Positions 41,090-49,704 of a stretch of DNA of 64,000 bases are shown piece by piece. Positions within the stretch are counted from its first letter, which is position 1, and every line of letters starts with the position of its first letter. Source of the DNA: Candidatus Brevundimonas phytovorans (GTDB taxonomy: Bacteria; Pseudomonadota; Alphaproteobacteria; Caulobacterales; Caulobacteraceae); NCBI GenBank assembly GCA_029203145.1, contig CP119309.1:3125001-3189000 (forward strand), given 5' to 3'. Made by a program: the position numbers and the translations under genes. The notes under the pieces are model-generated. The model was not told the DNA's origin. It was given only the letters and a program-made list of their open reading frames with translations, and ran no database searches.

Positions 41090-42469
41090 ATGACGATCAC
41101 TCCCCTTCACCGCCGCCGCCTGTTTCAGCTGATGGCCGTCGCCGCCGTGGCGCCGGGTCTGGGCGCGCTGTCGCCGCGGCGTAGGGCGCGAGCGGTCGGC
41201 CGCGTTCTGGCCATGTCGGATCTGCACTCGGCCTATGAACGCACAGGTCAACTGCTCGCCGCGTTGGAGGCCGAGATCGCAGGTTCGGACATTCCGCATC
41301 TGATCGCCCTCGACGGCGACATCTTCGAGCATGGCAATGTCGTCTCGGTGAGGTCGGGCGGAGCAATTGACTGGGCCTTCCTGGGCGAACTGCCGAAGCT
41401 GGCGCCCACAGTGGTCAACCTGGGCAACCACGACAACGACCTGACGCTGGACTTGGCAGAGGTGGTGGGGCGGATGCGGTCGCTGGGCATCGTGGTCGTC
41501 AGCAACATTCTCGACGCCCGCACCGGCCAGCCCTATGCCGAGGCCGCCGTGACCGTGCCGTTGGGTTCGCGGTCGCTGCGCATCGTCGGGGCGGGGACGG
41601 ATTCGCTGAACACCTATCCCAAGGCCAGCCGTGATTGGTTGTCGATCCCGGAACCGGGCGCGTGGGCGAAGGCGAACCTGACCCGTCTGCTGGACGGCGC
41701 CGACCTGATGCTGATGATGAGCCATGCCGGGGTGGCCGGGGATCGCGACATCCTGCCCCTGCTGCCCGACGGCGCCCTGATGATCGGCGGGCACAATCAC
41801 CTGCTGTTCCAGCACGAACAGGGGCGCAGCGCCTATGCCCACACGGGGTCGTGGAGCAACGCCTATACGACCGCCACCCTGTTCGAAGACGGGCGGATCG
41901 ATGTGATCTCGACGCCGGTGGACCTGGCGGCCCCGCCGTCGCCGCGCATCGCCGACCTGATCGCGACGACCGTGGCCGCCCATCTGACGGATGAGGAGCA
42001 GGTCGTGCTGGGCGTCAGTCCGGTCGCGTTGACGCTGGGCGAGACCGGCCGCGCCGTCGCCGCCGCCATGGCGCGGGCGGCGGGCGCCGAGGCGGGTTTC
42101 ATCGGTCATACGACGCTGGGGACCGGCCTGCCGGCGGGCCCGGTGACGCGCTACGCCTTTGACGCCGTGGTGCGGTTCGACGGCAGGCTGATGGTCGCCG
42201 AGGTTCCGGTCGCGCGTCTGGCGGGCTTCATGGCGCGGGCCAATCAGGACCGGCCCATGCCGCTGGCGGAGCGCAGCGGCGACTTCCTCTATGGGGCGGC
42301 GGGGGATGTCGCGGGCAAGGCGACGGTGCGTCTGGTCACGACCGACTGGTGCGCCATGAATCAGGCCGAGTATTTCGGCGTCAGCGATCTGGTCTTCAGC
42401 GAGATGGCCGAGGCGCGGGTCAAGGCGACGGCGGCGGCGGGCCTGCTAGGCGGCGCGGCGCACGGCTGA
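41090..42469 (+). CDS. Bifunctional metallophosphatase/5'-nucleotidase family protein
   Basis: A 459-residue exported phosphoesterase. A twin-arginine-like signal (HRRRLFQLMAVAAVAPG) starts it. The calcineurin-like metal centre shows SDLHSAYE (usually SDxHG), DGDIFEHG, LGNHDNDL, MMSHAGVAGD and GGHNHLLF. The C-terminal 5'-nucleotidase domain (about 290-445) carries substrate-binding residues. It would release phosphate from nucleotides in the periplasm. The ATG at 41090 has AGGGA upstream; a longer frame from 40991 lacks the signal start. Its last 24 bases overlap the convergent cheR. Confidence 0.88.
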   Translation: MTITPLHRRRLFQLMAVAAVAPGLGALSPRRRARAVGRVLAMSDLHSAYERTGQLLAALEAEIAGSDIPHLIALDGDIFEHGNVVSVRSGGAIDWAFLGELPKLAPTVVNLGNHDNDLTLDLAEVVGRMRSLGIVVVSNILDARTGQPYAEAAVTVPLGSRSLRIVGAGTDSLNTYPKASRDWLSIPEPGAWAKANLTRLLDGADLMLMMSHAGVAGDRDILPLLPDGALMIGGHNHLLFQHEQGRSAYAHTGSWSNAYTTATLFEDGRIDVISTPVDLAAPPSPRIADLIATTVAAHLTDEEQVVLGVSPVALTLGETGRAVAAAMARAAGAEAGFIGHTTLGTGLPAGPVTRYAFDAVVRFDGRLMVAEVPVARLAGFMARANQDRPMPLAERSGDFLYGAAGDVAGKATVRLVTTDWCAMNQAEYFGVSDLVFSEMAEARVKATAAAGLLGGAAHG

Positions 42470-43261
42470 CGGCGCCTTGACGTAGAGGCCCTTGCGCCCG
42501 GCGACGGGACGGAAGGCGACGCTGTCGCCGTCGGGGCGTTCGTCGAGGCCGAGGAAGAGGCAACCGTCGTCGACCAGACGGTGCTCCAGCCGCTCCAGGG
42601 CCTGGGCGCGGCGCGCGGGCTCCAGATCGCTGAGGAGGTTGCGGCAGAAGATGACGTCGAACTGTCCGTCGTCGCTGGGTTCATCCAGCAGATTGGCGCG
42701 CTGGAAACGCACAGCCTTGCGCAACTCGGGGCGGGCGCGCCATTGCTCGTCGGCCTGCTCGAACCAGCGCAACATGGTGCGGGCCGAGAGCCCGCGCTGA
42801 ATCTCGAAGGAGGTGTAGAGGCCGGAGGCGGCCTTATCGAGAGCCTGCTGACACAGGTCGGTGGCGACGATCTCGACGTCGGCGTGGCTTTCCAGCGCCG
42901 CCATGGCCAGGGAATAGGCCTCCTGGCCAGTGGAGACCCCGGCTGACCACAGGCGCACCTTTCCGCCGGGGCGCGCCGCCGTCAGGGCGGGCATCAGTTC
43001 GCGTGCGAAGACGTCGAACACAGCGCGGTCGCGGCGGAACCAGGTCTCGCTGTTCAGCAACGCCTCGATCACCGACCAGCCCAGAGAGGCTACCGGCTTG
43101 TTCCACAGGGTGGCCAGCATGGCCTCCACGTTGTGATAGCCCTCGCGCCGCGCCACCGGGCCCAGACGATGCTCGGCCAGATGCATCCGGTCGCGGGTCA
43201 GCCGGAAGCCGGCGCGGGACGCCAGCAAGGTCTGAAGGCGATCGAAATCCTCGGGCGTCAT
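42446..43261 (-). CDS. cheR: CheR-type methyltransferase
   Basis: A 271-residue CheR that uses SAM to methylate chemoreceptor glutamates. The N-terminal helical domain is followed by the SAM pocket WSAGVSTGQEAYSLAM and DLCQQALDKAASGLY; FDVIFCRNLLSDL replaces the common FDxIFCRNVLIYF. The start overlaps the cheY stop by four bases (ATGA). In Caulobacter the same trio (chpT, a CheY, a CheR) forms a cluster outside the main chemotaxis operon, so this enzyme may have a specialised target. Confidence 0.92.
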   Translation of the reverse strand: MTPEDFDRLQTLLASRAGFRLTRDRMHLAEHRLGPVARREGYHNVEAMLATLWNKPVASLGWSVIEALLNSETWFRRDRAVFDVFARELMPALTAARPGGKVRLWSAGVSTGQEAYSLAMAALESHADVEIVATDLCQQALDKAASGLYTSFEIQRGLSARTMLRWFEQADEQWRARPELRKAVRFQRANLLDEPSDDGQFDVIFCRNLLSDLEPARRAQALERLEHRLVDDGCLFLGLDERPDGDSVAFRPVAGRKGLYVKAPSAVRRAA

Positions 43262-43641
43262 GACGGTGACTGAACAGCTCCCACTTCGGCGAACTTCGAT
43301 TGAAGGATCTCGCCGTCGAAAGGCTTCATAACATAGTCGTCGGCTCCTGCGGACAGGGCTTCGGCGATCCGGTCGGCGCGGGTCTCGATCGTGCAGAACA
43401 GGACCTTGGGCGCGCGGCCGCCGGGCAGGTCGCGCAGGCGACGCAGGAAGGCCAGGCCGTCCATCACCGGCATCTGCCAGTCCAGCAGCACGACATGGGG
43501 CATGGCCGCCATGCAGTAGGTCAGGGCCTCGGCTCCGTCGGCGGCCTCGTCGACCTCGAACCCCAGGCCCTCGACGATGCGGCGCGCGACCTTGCGGATG
43601 ATCCGGCTGTCATCGACGATCAAACAGGTCTGGAGATCCAA
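43258..43641 (-). CDS. Single-domain CheY-like response regulator
   Basis: A 127-residue receiver domain with no output. Acidic D10-D11, phospho-acceptor D54 in LLDWQMPVMDG, T in FCTIET and K in VMKPFDG are all present. It lies between chpT and cheR on one strand and overlaps cheR by four bases. Possible phosphate donors are a chemotaxis CheA or ChpT itself; ChpT is known to pass phosphate to CtrA and CpdR, and this gene is not CpdR by context. Confidence 0.93.
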   Translation of the reverse strand: MDLQTCLIVDDSRIIRKVARRIVEGLGFEVDEAADGAEALTYCMAAMPHVVLLDWQMPVMDGLAFLRRLRDLPGGRAPKVLFCTIETRADRIAEALSAGADDYVMKPFDGEILQSKFAEVGAVQSPS

Positions 43642-43725
43642 GGGGTTCTGTCTCGTTTGGCGTGAATGCGGTGCGCGTGATGATCATTGAGGGGCGTTAA
43701 CAGACGGTGGCGGGTCGAGCCGGGG

Positions 43726-44412
43726 TCAGATCGGGGTGCGGGCCATCAGACCGACCCGGCCCTCGTCGCAAGCCAGGTCGAGACGCCCGCCCGTTTCGGC
43801 CACCGCCAACCACAGCCAGTAGGGCTGAATCCACTGGCCGGCCAGACCTTCGGTCAGGCGCTCGCCGCGCAGCCCGGTCAGGGCTTCGGGCTTGAGCCGG
43901 GCGCGGGCGCCTTCGGCCGAGCCGATCAGCAGCAGGCGGTCGCCCTCGCGGCGGGCGGTGATGGTGGCGACGCCCCCGGTCGGCAGGGCGCCCAGGGTCA
44001 TCCAGGCCAGGTTGATCAGGATTCGCGCCTGAGCCTTGGTGAAGGTCTCTGCGTCGTTGATGCGCCAGTCCAGGGTCGCGCGTCCGCCCTCGGACAGGTT
44101 GGCGACCAGGCCGCGCAACTCGGCGGAGGCGAACTGTTCGCTTGTGGTGGCGGCGCCGAAGGCGACCCGGGCGAAGTGGACGTGGGCGACCATCTTCCGG
44201 GCGCTCTGGCGGATCAGGCTCATGGCGTCGTCGCGCATGTCCTGGGCCGTGGGGTCTTCCAACAGGTCGAGCCCCGACATGATGGCGCCCGCCGGGCTGA
44301 TGAAATCGTGACACAGCTTGCCGGCGATGAAGGCGGCCAGCTCGGCCCCGCCGGCTGGCAGGTCGGCGGCGGCCACGTCGGCCGAGGAGGCGGAAAGGTC
44401 GGTCAGGGTCAT
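43726..44412 (-). CDS. chpT: Histidine phosphotransferase ChpT
   Basis: A 228-residue ChpT. In Caulobacterales it relays phosphate from CckA to CtrA and CpdR and so couples replication to division. H35 in GKLCHDFISPAGAIMSGLDLLE is the phospho-site, and EDPTAQDMRDDAMSLI, TRVAFGA-like HFARVAFGA and the degenerate ATP-domain segments RARLKPEALTGLRGE and LTEGLAGQWIQPYWL match ChpT well. It lacks nucleotide-binding motifs, as expected for a histidine-kinase-fold phosphotransferase. This is a strong marker of the lineage and cell-cycle circuitry. Confidence 0.95.
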   Translation of the reverse strand: MTLTDLSASSADVAAADLPAGGAELAAFIAGKLCHDFISPAGAIMSGLDLLEDPTAQDMRDDAMSLIRQSARKMVAHVHFARVAFGAATTSEQFASAELRGLVANLSEGGRATLDWRINDAETFTKAQARILINLAWMTLGALPTGGVATITARREGDRLLLIGSAEGARARLKPEALTGLRGERLTEGLAGQWIQPYWLWLAVAETGGRLDLACDEGRVGLMARTPI

Positions 44413-44459
44413 CGTTGAAACGGTCTGCTGGCGGGAATGGTCAAGGCTGACCTGATTTG

Positions 44460-44476
44460 CCGGTTCTTGAAACCGG
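44460..44476. promoter_or_regulatory. Palindrome between chpT and cysQ
   Basis: CCGGTT-CTTGA-AACCGG, a 17-base inverted repeat in the 89-base divergent gap, 25 bases before the cysQ start. It is a possible operator; no protein can be named. Confidence 0.35.
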
Positions 44477-44501
44477 GCGCATGGGTTATCGAGGCGGGGA
44501 C

Positions 44502-45287
44502 ATGACGCACGCCCTAGAGACCGACCTCGCTTCCGGCGCCCTCGCCGAAACCATCGCCGACATCGCCGAGGAGGCCGCGCGTCTGATCCTGCCCTACTGG
44601 CGGGTCGGGACGGCGGTGGAGACCAAGTCCGACGCCAGCCCGGTCACCGAGGCCGATCGCGCCGCCGAGGCCTTGATCCTGAAGCGCCTGGCTGAGCATT
44701 GGCCCGAGGTCGAGGCCGTGGCCGAGGAGGCCTCCGCCGCCGACGGCGTCCCCGCTTCGGTCGGTGAATGGTTCTGGCTGATCGACCCGCTGGACGGAAC
44801 CAAGGGCTTTGTTCAAGGGCGCGAGAGCTTCACCGTGAATATCGCCCTGATGCGCGGCGAGGTCCCCCTCGCGGGCGTCGTGACCGCCCCGGCGACCGGC
44901 GTGACCTGGGCCTCGACGGCGCCAGGCAAGGGCGCGGTGCGCCGCGCCTTCGGCGAAGCCTGGCGGCCCATCAAGGTGCGGGACCGCCCGGCCGAGGGCA
45001 TCGCCCTGTTGAGCCACAGCATGACCGACGAGGAGGCCGCGCGTCTGGCCGCGCGCCACGGCTGCAGTCAGTGGCAGGGCACGGATTCTTCGCTGAAATT
45101 CTGCCTCATCGCCGAAGGCCGTTTCGACGCCTACCCGCGCACGGGCCCGACCAGCGAATGGGACACGGCGGCGGGGCAGGCGGTGCTGGAGGCCGCAGGG
45201 GGCCGGGTGCTGGGCGCGGACGGACGCCGACTGGCCTACCGCAAGCCGGGCTTCCTCAACGGGCCGTTCGTGGCGATGGGCGGCTAG
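44502..45287 (+). CDS. cysQ: 3'(2'),5'-bisphosphate nucleotidase CysQ
   Basis: A 260-residue inositol-phosphatase fold enzyme. The metal site includes EEAS and IDPLDGTKGF, and the tail SSLKFCLIAEGRFDAYPRTGPTSEWDTAAG is characteristic of CysQ, which removes the 3'-phosphate from PAP formed during sulfate assimilation. The ATG at 44502 follows a GGCGGGG stretch; the longer frame from 44457 is not conserved. Its stop overlaps the convergent reductase-like gene by four bases. HisN-type histidinol phosphatases are a less likely alternative. Confidence 0.92.
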   Translation: MTHALETDLASGALAETIADIAEEAARLILPYWRVGTAVETKSDASPVTEADRAAEALILKRLAEHWPEVEAVAEEASAADGVPASVGEWFWLIDPLDGTKGFVQGRESFTVNIALMRGEVPLAGVVTAPATGVTWASTAPGKGAVRRAFGEAWRPIKVRDRPAEGIALLSHSMTDEEAARLAARHGCSQWQGTDSSLKFCLIAEGRFDAYPRTGPTSEWDTAAGQAVLEAAGGRVLGADGRRLAYRKPGFLNGPFVAMGG

Positions 45288-46213
45288 GACGCCTCGGCGA
45301 CGGCCGATCCGACCCGCGCCATTTCGATCTGCGCCGAGAGGCCGGGCGGCAGGTCGCGTTCTGGGACGGCGGCCAGGGCCTCCATCCGCTCCGGGTTGAT
45401 AGCGTCGACCATGACGCTGGCGACGGCCGGGTCGGTCAGGGTGAAGGCCAGACAGATCTCTTCGGCTTTCCAGTTCGGCGTCTGGTGCAGGAAGGCGAAG
45501 GAGCCGGCGTTGCTCATGCCCTGCTCGATCGGCTTGGCGCCAAATCCGAACAGGCCCTTCTTCTTCTTCATCGTGCCGCCCGCGCCGGCGGCCTTGCGCT
45601 CGGTCGACAGGCTTTCGGGGAAGTAGTCGTAGGTGAAGATGGCCATGTCCCGTTCGCGCGCGGCCCGCATCCGCGAGCGGATGCGCCACTCCACATTGGC
45701 GTGGAAGGGGGTGTAGAGGACGTCAAAGGCGCCGGTCGAGACATAGACGTCCATGACCGGCGAGTCGCCCGACACGCCCAGCAGCTTGACGTGGCCGGCC
45801 TTGCGCAGGGCCTTGAGCGCGATCAGCGACGCCTGTGGCAGTTCATCATCGGCGGGTTCGTCCAGCACAGCCACGTCGAACCAGCCCAGGCCCGAGGCGT
45901 GCAAGGCGCGGTCGATGGCGCCGCTGAGGCTGTCTGGCGAGAAGTCGCGAAAACCTTTCTTGCGGCCGTCGCCGACGCCCAGGGTCATGCCGACACAAAC
46001 CAGGCGACGCTCGACATGGCCCAGGGCCTCTCCGACGATCTCGGCCAGAACCGGATCGGCGTTTTCAAGATGATAGGAGTTCACCCCCGCCTCGAGCGCG
46101 GTGAAGATCAGCTCGCTGAGCGCGGCGCGACCGCGCCCCAGGGCGTCAGTTCCCAGACTGAGGGTCAGGTTGGACACCGCCGCGCCCGTGGCGCCGAACG
46201 GGCGATAACGCAT
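45284..46213 (-). CDS. Aldo/keto reductase-fold protein, catalytic tetrad apparently lost
   Basis: A 309-residue protein clearly of the aldo/keto reductase fold: it begins MRYRPFGATGAAVSNLTLSLG and has VKLLGVSGDSP. By hand alignment, all four catalytic residues differ: the Asp and Tyr of FFDTAxxYG fall on H48 and D53 (SYHLENADP), Lys falls on T77 (VGMTLG), and His falls on D118 (AVLDEPA). An Lys-rich insertion (MKKKKGLFGFG) is also unusual. It may bind a nucleotide or partner without reducing a substrate. It starts two bases after the bolA stop, so the two are co-transcribed. Confidence 0.85.
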   Translation of the reverse strand: MRYRPFGATGAAVSNLTLSLGTDALGRGRAALSELIFTALEAGVNSYHLENADPVLAEIVGEALGHVERRLVCVGMTLGVGDGRKKGFRDFSPDSLSGAIDRALHASGLGWFDVAVLDEPADDELPQASLIALKALRKAGHVKLLGVSGDSPVMDVYVSTGAFDVLYTPFHANVEWRIRSRMRAARERDMAIFTYDYFPESLSTERKAAGAGGTMKKKKGLFGFGAKPIEQGMSNAGSFAFLHQTPNWKAEEICLAFTLTDPAVASVMVDAINPERMEALAAVPERDLPPGLSAQIEMARVGSAVAEAS

Positions 46214-46215
46214 CC

Positions 46216-46458
46216 TCAGCCCGCCTCGACGGGAGCGGAGGTTTCCAGCGCCAGAGCGTGCAGTTCGCCGCCCATCTGGCCCTTCAGCGCGCCATAGACC
46301 AGTTGATGCTGACGCACGCGCGCCAGGCCCTTGAAGGCGGTGGAGACGATCCTGGCGCGATAGTGGTCGCCGTCGCCGGCCAGGTCCTCGATGGCGATGT
46401 CCGCATCGGGAAAGGCCTCGACCAGATGGGCGCGCAGGACGTCGGCGGACATGGGCAT
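46216..46458 (-). CDS. BolA family protein
   Basis: An 80-residue BolA/IbaG-like protein, a partner of monothiol glutaredoxins in Fe-S handling. DADIAIEDLAGDGDHYRARIV and HQLVYGALKGQMGGELHALAL, with the conserved C-terminal His, identify it. The start is ambiguous between two Met codons two residues apart. No glutaredoxin gene is adjacent; the reductase-like gene follows after two bases. Confidence 0.92.
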   Translation of the reverse strand: MPMSADVLRAHLVEAFPDADIAIEDLAGDGDHYRARIVSTAFKGLARVRQHQLVYGALKGQMGGELHALALETSAPVEAG

Positions 46459-46524
46459 GAAGCTACTCTCGAAACCGGCGGATCGGGTTTGAACTGTAAA
46501 ACCTAGAGAGGTGCGGGCCGTCTG

Positions 46525-47049
46525 TCAGCCCGCAACCGTGCGCGGACGTTCAAACAGGGTGACGGACGATCCCTTGTAGTCCGTCTCGGCATAGGGGCGG
46601 TAGCCGACCCGCTCGGCCAGCCTCACCGACGCGGCGTTGTCGGGCGAGATCATGCAGACGGTGCGCGGCTCCAGCCGATAGGCGTCGGTCCAGGCCAGGG
46701 CGGCCTGAAGCGCTTCATGGGCCAGGCCCTGGCCCTGGAAGGCGGGGGCCACGCCCCAGCCCAGTTCCGGGGCGTCGAAGGGCGGCTCCATCTCGCGGCG
46801 ATAGTCCAGCACCCCGACGCTGCCGACATAGGTCCCCGTCTGCGTCTCGCGGATCGACCAGTTGCCGTAGCCCTTGGCCTGCCAGTGGCCAAGGTCGCGC
46901 AGCAGTCGGAACCAGACCTCTTCCTCGGACAGGCCGCGGCCCATGATGTGGCGGGTGAAGTCGGCGTCGGCCCACAGGCCGATCAGGTCGTCCATGTCGC
47001 TGGCGGCGACGGGGGTCAGGGTCAGGCGGTCGGTCGTGAGAATGGTCAC
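46525..47049 (-). CDS. GNAT family N-acetyltransferase
   Basis: A 174-residue GNAT protein of the RimJ/RimL type (TILTTDRLTLTPV at the N-terminus). The acetyl-CoA site is APAFQGQGLAHEAL, and PDNAASVRLAERVGYR is the usual C-terminal block. Its ATG overlaps the radC stop by four bases, so it is translated from the radC transcript. The substrate is unknown; it shares the type but little sequence with the acetyltransferase at 13.7 kb. Confidence 0.92.
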   Translation of the reverse strand: MTILTTDRLTLTPVAASDMDDLIGLWADADFTRHIMGRGLSEEEVWFRLLRDLGHWQAKGYGNWSIRETQTGTYVGSVGVLDYRREMEPPFDAPELGWGVAPAFQGQGLAHEALQAALAWTDAYRLEPRTVCMISPDNAASVRLAERVGYRPYAETDYKGSSVTLFERPRTVAG

Positions 47050-47777
47050 ATCAATCCCAATTGCTTGAAACTGGCCACGCCTTCGCGGCCGACGATGAGG
47101 TGGTCGTGGACCTGAAGGCTGAGCGCGCGGGCGGCCTCGACCACCTGCCTGGTCATGTCGATGTCGGCGCGGCTGGGGGTCGGGTCCCCCGAGGGGTGGT
47201 TGTGGACGATGATCATGGCGCTGGCCGACAGCTCCAGCGCCCGACGCACCACCTCGCGCGGATAGACGGGGGCGTGGTCGACCGTGCCCCGGTTCTGGAT
47301 CTCGTCAAGGATCAGCTGGTTCTTCTTGTCGAGGTAGAGGACGCGGAACTGTTCGCGCGGTTCATGCTGCAGCGACAGGCGGACATAGGCCAGCAGCGCT
47401 GTCCAGGACGAGATGACGGTGCGCTTGTTGGCCTCTTCCTTGGTCACGCGGCGCGAGACCTCGTGCAGGGCGGCCAGGTCCAGGGCGGTCTCGGCGCCGA
47501 CGCCCTTGGAGCGGCCGCGCGAGTCCTCGGCGCGGACGGTCATCAGGTCTTCCACCGAGGCGGCCAGGACGGCGGCCAGGGAGCCGAAGCGGGTCAGCAG
47601 GGCCTTGGCGATCGGCTTGACGTCGCCCTGCGGCTGGCTGCGGAACAGGAAGAACTCCAGCAGCTCATAGTCGGGCAGGTGGTGGATGCCCGCGCCGCGC
47701 GCGCGTTCGCGCAGCCGTTCGCGATGACCGGCGTGGTGCGGCTTGGCCTTCGGCTTTTCCGGCGGTTGATCGAGCAT
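47046..47777 (-). CDS. radC: RadC/JAMM family protein
   Basis: A 243-residue RadC protein. The N-terminus has a basic tail, then a helix-hairpin-helix-like domain (GSLAAVLAASVEDL). The C-terminal MPN/JAMM metal site consists of LDEIQNRGTVDHAPVYPREVV followed by HNHPSGDPTPSRADID. Despite its name it is not proven to act in recombination; it is often associated with mobile or repair-linked loci. It is followed with a four-base overlap by an acetyltransferase. Confidence 0.94.
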   Translation of the reverse strand: MLDQPPEKPKAKPHHAGHRERLRERARGAGIHHLPDYELLEFFLFRSQPQGDVKPIAKALLTRFGSLAAVLAASVEDLMTVRAEDSRGRSKGVGAETALDLAALHEVSRRVTKEEANKRTVISSWTALLAYVRLSLQHEPREQFRVLYLDKKNQLILDEIQNRGTVDHAPVYPREVVRRALELSASAMIIVHNHPSGDPTPSRADIDMTRQVVEAARALSLQVHDHLIVGREGVASFKQLGLM

Positions 47778-47803
47778 CAGCCTCCCCCGAGGGGGAGACT
47801 AGC

Positions 47804-48625
47804 TCAGAATTTCGGGCGGAACAGGCCCTTCGGCGAGGCCGAGAAGATTTCCAGGCCGTCTTCCGTCACGCCGATGGTGTGTTCGCACTGCGACGACAGC
47901 GACTTGTCGCGGGTCACGGCGGTCCAGCCGTCGGACAGGACCTTCACCGCCGGCTTGCCCAGGTTCACCATCGGCTCGACGGTGAAGAACATGCCGGGCT
48001 TCAGGACCGCGCCCTCGCCGCGACGACCGTAGTGCAGGACATTGGGGCTGTCGTGGAAGACCCGGCCGATGCCGTGGCCGCAGAAGTCGCGGACCACGCT
48101 CATGCGTTGGGCCTCGACGAATTTCTGAATGGCGAAGCCGATGTCGCCGAAGGTGTTGCCCGGCTTGACCTGGGCCAGACCCAGTTCCAGCGCCTCATAA
48201 GTGACGTCGATCAGTTTTTTCGAACGGGCGTTGATCTCGCCGACCGGGAACATACGGCTCGAGTCGCCATGCCAGCCGTCGACGATGACCGTGTGGTCGA
48301 TATTGACGATGTCGCCTTCCTTCAGGACCTTGTCGCCGGGAATGCCATGGCAGACGACGTGGTTGATCGAGGTGCAGATCGTCTTGGTGTAGCCCTTGTA
48401 GCCGAGGCAGGCGGGGATGCCGCCGCGCGCCAGGGTGAACTCGCGCACCAGATCGTCCAGTTCGCCGGTGGTGACGCCGGGCTTCACATGCTCGCCGATC
48501 ATGTCCAGGGCCTCGGCGACCAGACGGCCGGCCTTGCGCATGCCCTCGAAGGCGGCCGCGTCGTGGATGCGGATTTCGTGGCTGCGGACGAAGGCGTCGT
48601 TATCCAGGTCGGGGGTCTCGTACAT
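47804..48625 (-). CDS. map: Type I methionine aminopeptidase
   Basis: A 273-residue enzyme that removes the N-terminal Met from nascent proteins. Metal ligands lie in NIDHTVIVDGWHGDSSRMF (two Asp), the His of GHGIGRVFH, the Glu of FTVEPMV, and the Glu of QCEHTIG. It is slightly longer than E. coli Map because of a 20-residue N-terminal extension, common in alphaproteobacteria. It is divergent from the CinA-like gene. Minus-strand TGACGG (48713-48718) and GCTAGGGT (48691-48698) upstream resemble a Caulobacter housekeeping promoter. Confidence 0.96.
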   Translation of the reverse strand: MYETPDLDNDAFVRSHEIRIHDAAAFEGMRKAGRLVAEALDMIGEHVKPGVTTGELDDLVREFTLARGGIPACLGYKGYTKTICTSINHVVCHGIPGDKVLKEGDIVNIDHTVIVDGWHGDSSRMFPVGEINARSKKLIDVTYEALELGLAQVKPGNTFGDIGFAIQKFVEAQRMSVVRDFCGHGIGRVFHDSPNVLHYGRRGEGAVLKPGMFFTVEPMVNLGKPAVKVLSDGWTAVTRDKSLSSQCEHTIGVTEDGLEIFSASPKGLFRPKF

Positions 48626-48763
48626 GATCTGCTTTCGGCGGGCCGCGAGAGGGAGGCGCGGCGGGGGGCTTTACTCTGGGTCAGATGGCCACCCTAGCAC
48701 AAAACCTCAACCCCGTCAGGCGGCGCCGGTGACGCGGGGCGGCGCCCTCCCTATGTGGGAGGC

Positions 48764-49522
48764 ATGAACGCTCAAGCCGCCCCCACCGCCGCTGTCCTGA
48801 TCATCGGCGATGAAATCCTGTCCGGTCGAACCCGGGACACGAACCTGAACACCATCGCCCGGTTCCTGGCGACGCTGGGGATCGACCTGATGGAGGCGCG
48901 CACGGTCGGAGACCGGCAGGCGCAGATCGTCGGGGCCCTGAACGCCCTGCGCGGGGCCTACGACTATGTCTTCACCACCGGGGGCATAGGCCCGACCCAT
49001 GACGACATCACCGCCGACGCCGTGGGCGCGGCCTTCGGCGTGGCGGTGGCCGAACACCCCGAGGCCCTCGCCATCCTGGAGCGACGCTATGGCGTCGGGG
49101 ATTTCACCCCGGCGCGGCGGCGCATGGCGCGCATTCCCGAGGGCGGGACCCTGATCGCCAATCCGGTGACGGATGCGCCGGGCTTCCAGATCGGCAATGT
49201 CTTCGTCATGGCCGGAGTGCCCCGGATCATGGAGGCCATGTTGCAGGATGTGGCCCCGCGCCTGCGCACGGGGGCGGTGGTCCATGTCCGCACCCTGCGG
49301 GTCGTGGGCGTCGGCGAAAGCGCTATCGCCGAGAGGCTGAGGGCCGCCGCCGAGGCGCGGCCGGACCTGTCGTTCGGCAGCTATCCCTTCGGCTTCGGCG
49401 GCGATGGGGAGGTCGGAACCCAGCTGGTGATCCGTGGTCGCGATGCGGCCGAAGTTGACCTTGCGGAACACGATCTTTCCCACGAACTGCGTTCTTCGGG
49501 AATTGAAATTGCCGTAACGTAA
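48764..49522 (+). CDS. Molybdopterin-binding (CinA N-domain) protein
   Basis: A 252-residue protein containing only the MoCF-biosynthesis-like domain of CinA (COG1058). VLIIGDEILSGRTRDTNLNTIARFL, VGDRQAQIVGALNAL and FTTGGIGPTHDDITADAV match, and the nicotinamide mononucleotide deamidase domain of full CinA is absent. Relatives are ADP-ribose pyrophosphatases. The start is uncertain: GGAGG lies only one base before the ATG at 48764, while an in-frame GTG at 48755 has no ribosome site. Confidence 0.87.
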   Translation: MNAQAAPTAAVLIIGDEILSGRTRDTNLNTIARFLATLGIDLMEARTVGDRQAQIVGALNALRGAYDYVFTTGGIGPTHDDITADAVGAAFGVAVAEHPEALAILERRYGVGDFTPARRRMARIPEGGTLIANPVTDAPGFQIGNVFVMAGVPRIMEAMLQDVAPRLRTGAVVHVRTLRVVGVGESAIAERLRAAAEARPDLSFGSYPFGFGGDGEVGTQLVIRGRDAAEVDLAEHDLSHELRSSGIEIAVT

Positions 49523-49544
49523 CCTCACCAAGGTGTGAAATTCT

Positions 49545-49557
49545 GCGACATTGTCGC
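49545..49557. promoter_or_regulatory. Palindrome upstream of the FadL-type gene
   Basis: GCGAC-ATT-GTCGC, a perfect 13-base inverted repeat 148 bases before the porin start and 23 bases after the CinA-like stop. The 182-base gap otherwise shows no gene. It is a candidate operator for the porin. Confidence 0.35.
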
Positions 49558-49704
49558 CACGGTTTCGCCGATTTGCGGTCTGAGAGGTGTCGCGGGCGCA
49601 ACGCTTTCATGACACGAGCGCTGTGGCTGCTAGCTTTGGCCCTCTCCCCGAACAACGGCGCGTCGCATCAGTAATGGCGGGCCGACTTACATAGGTGAAA
49701 CAGT

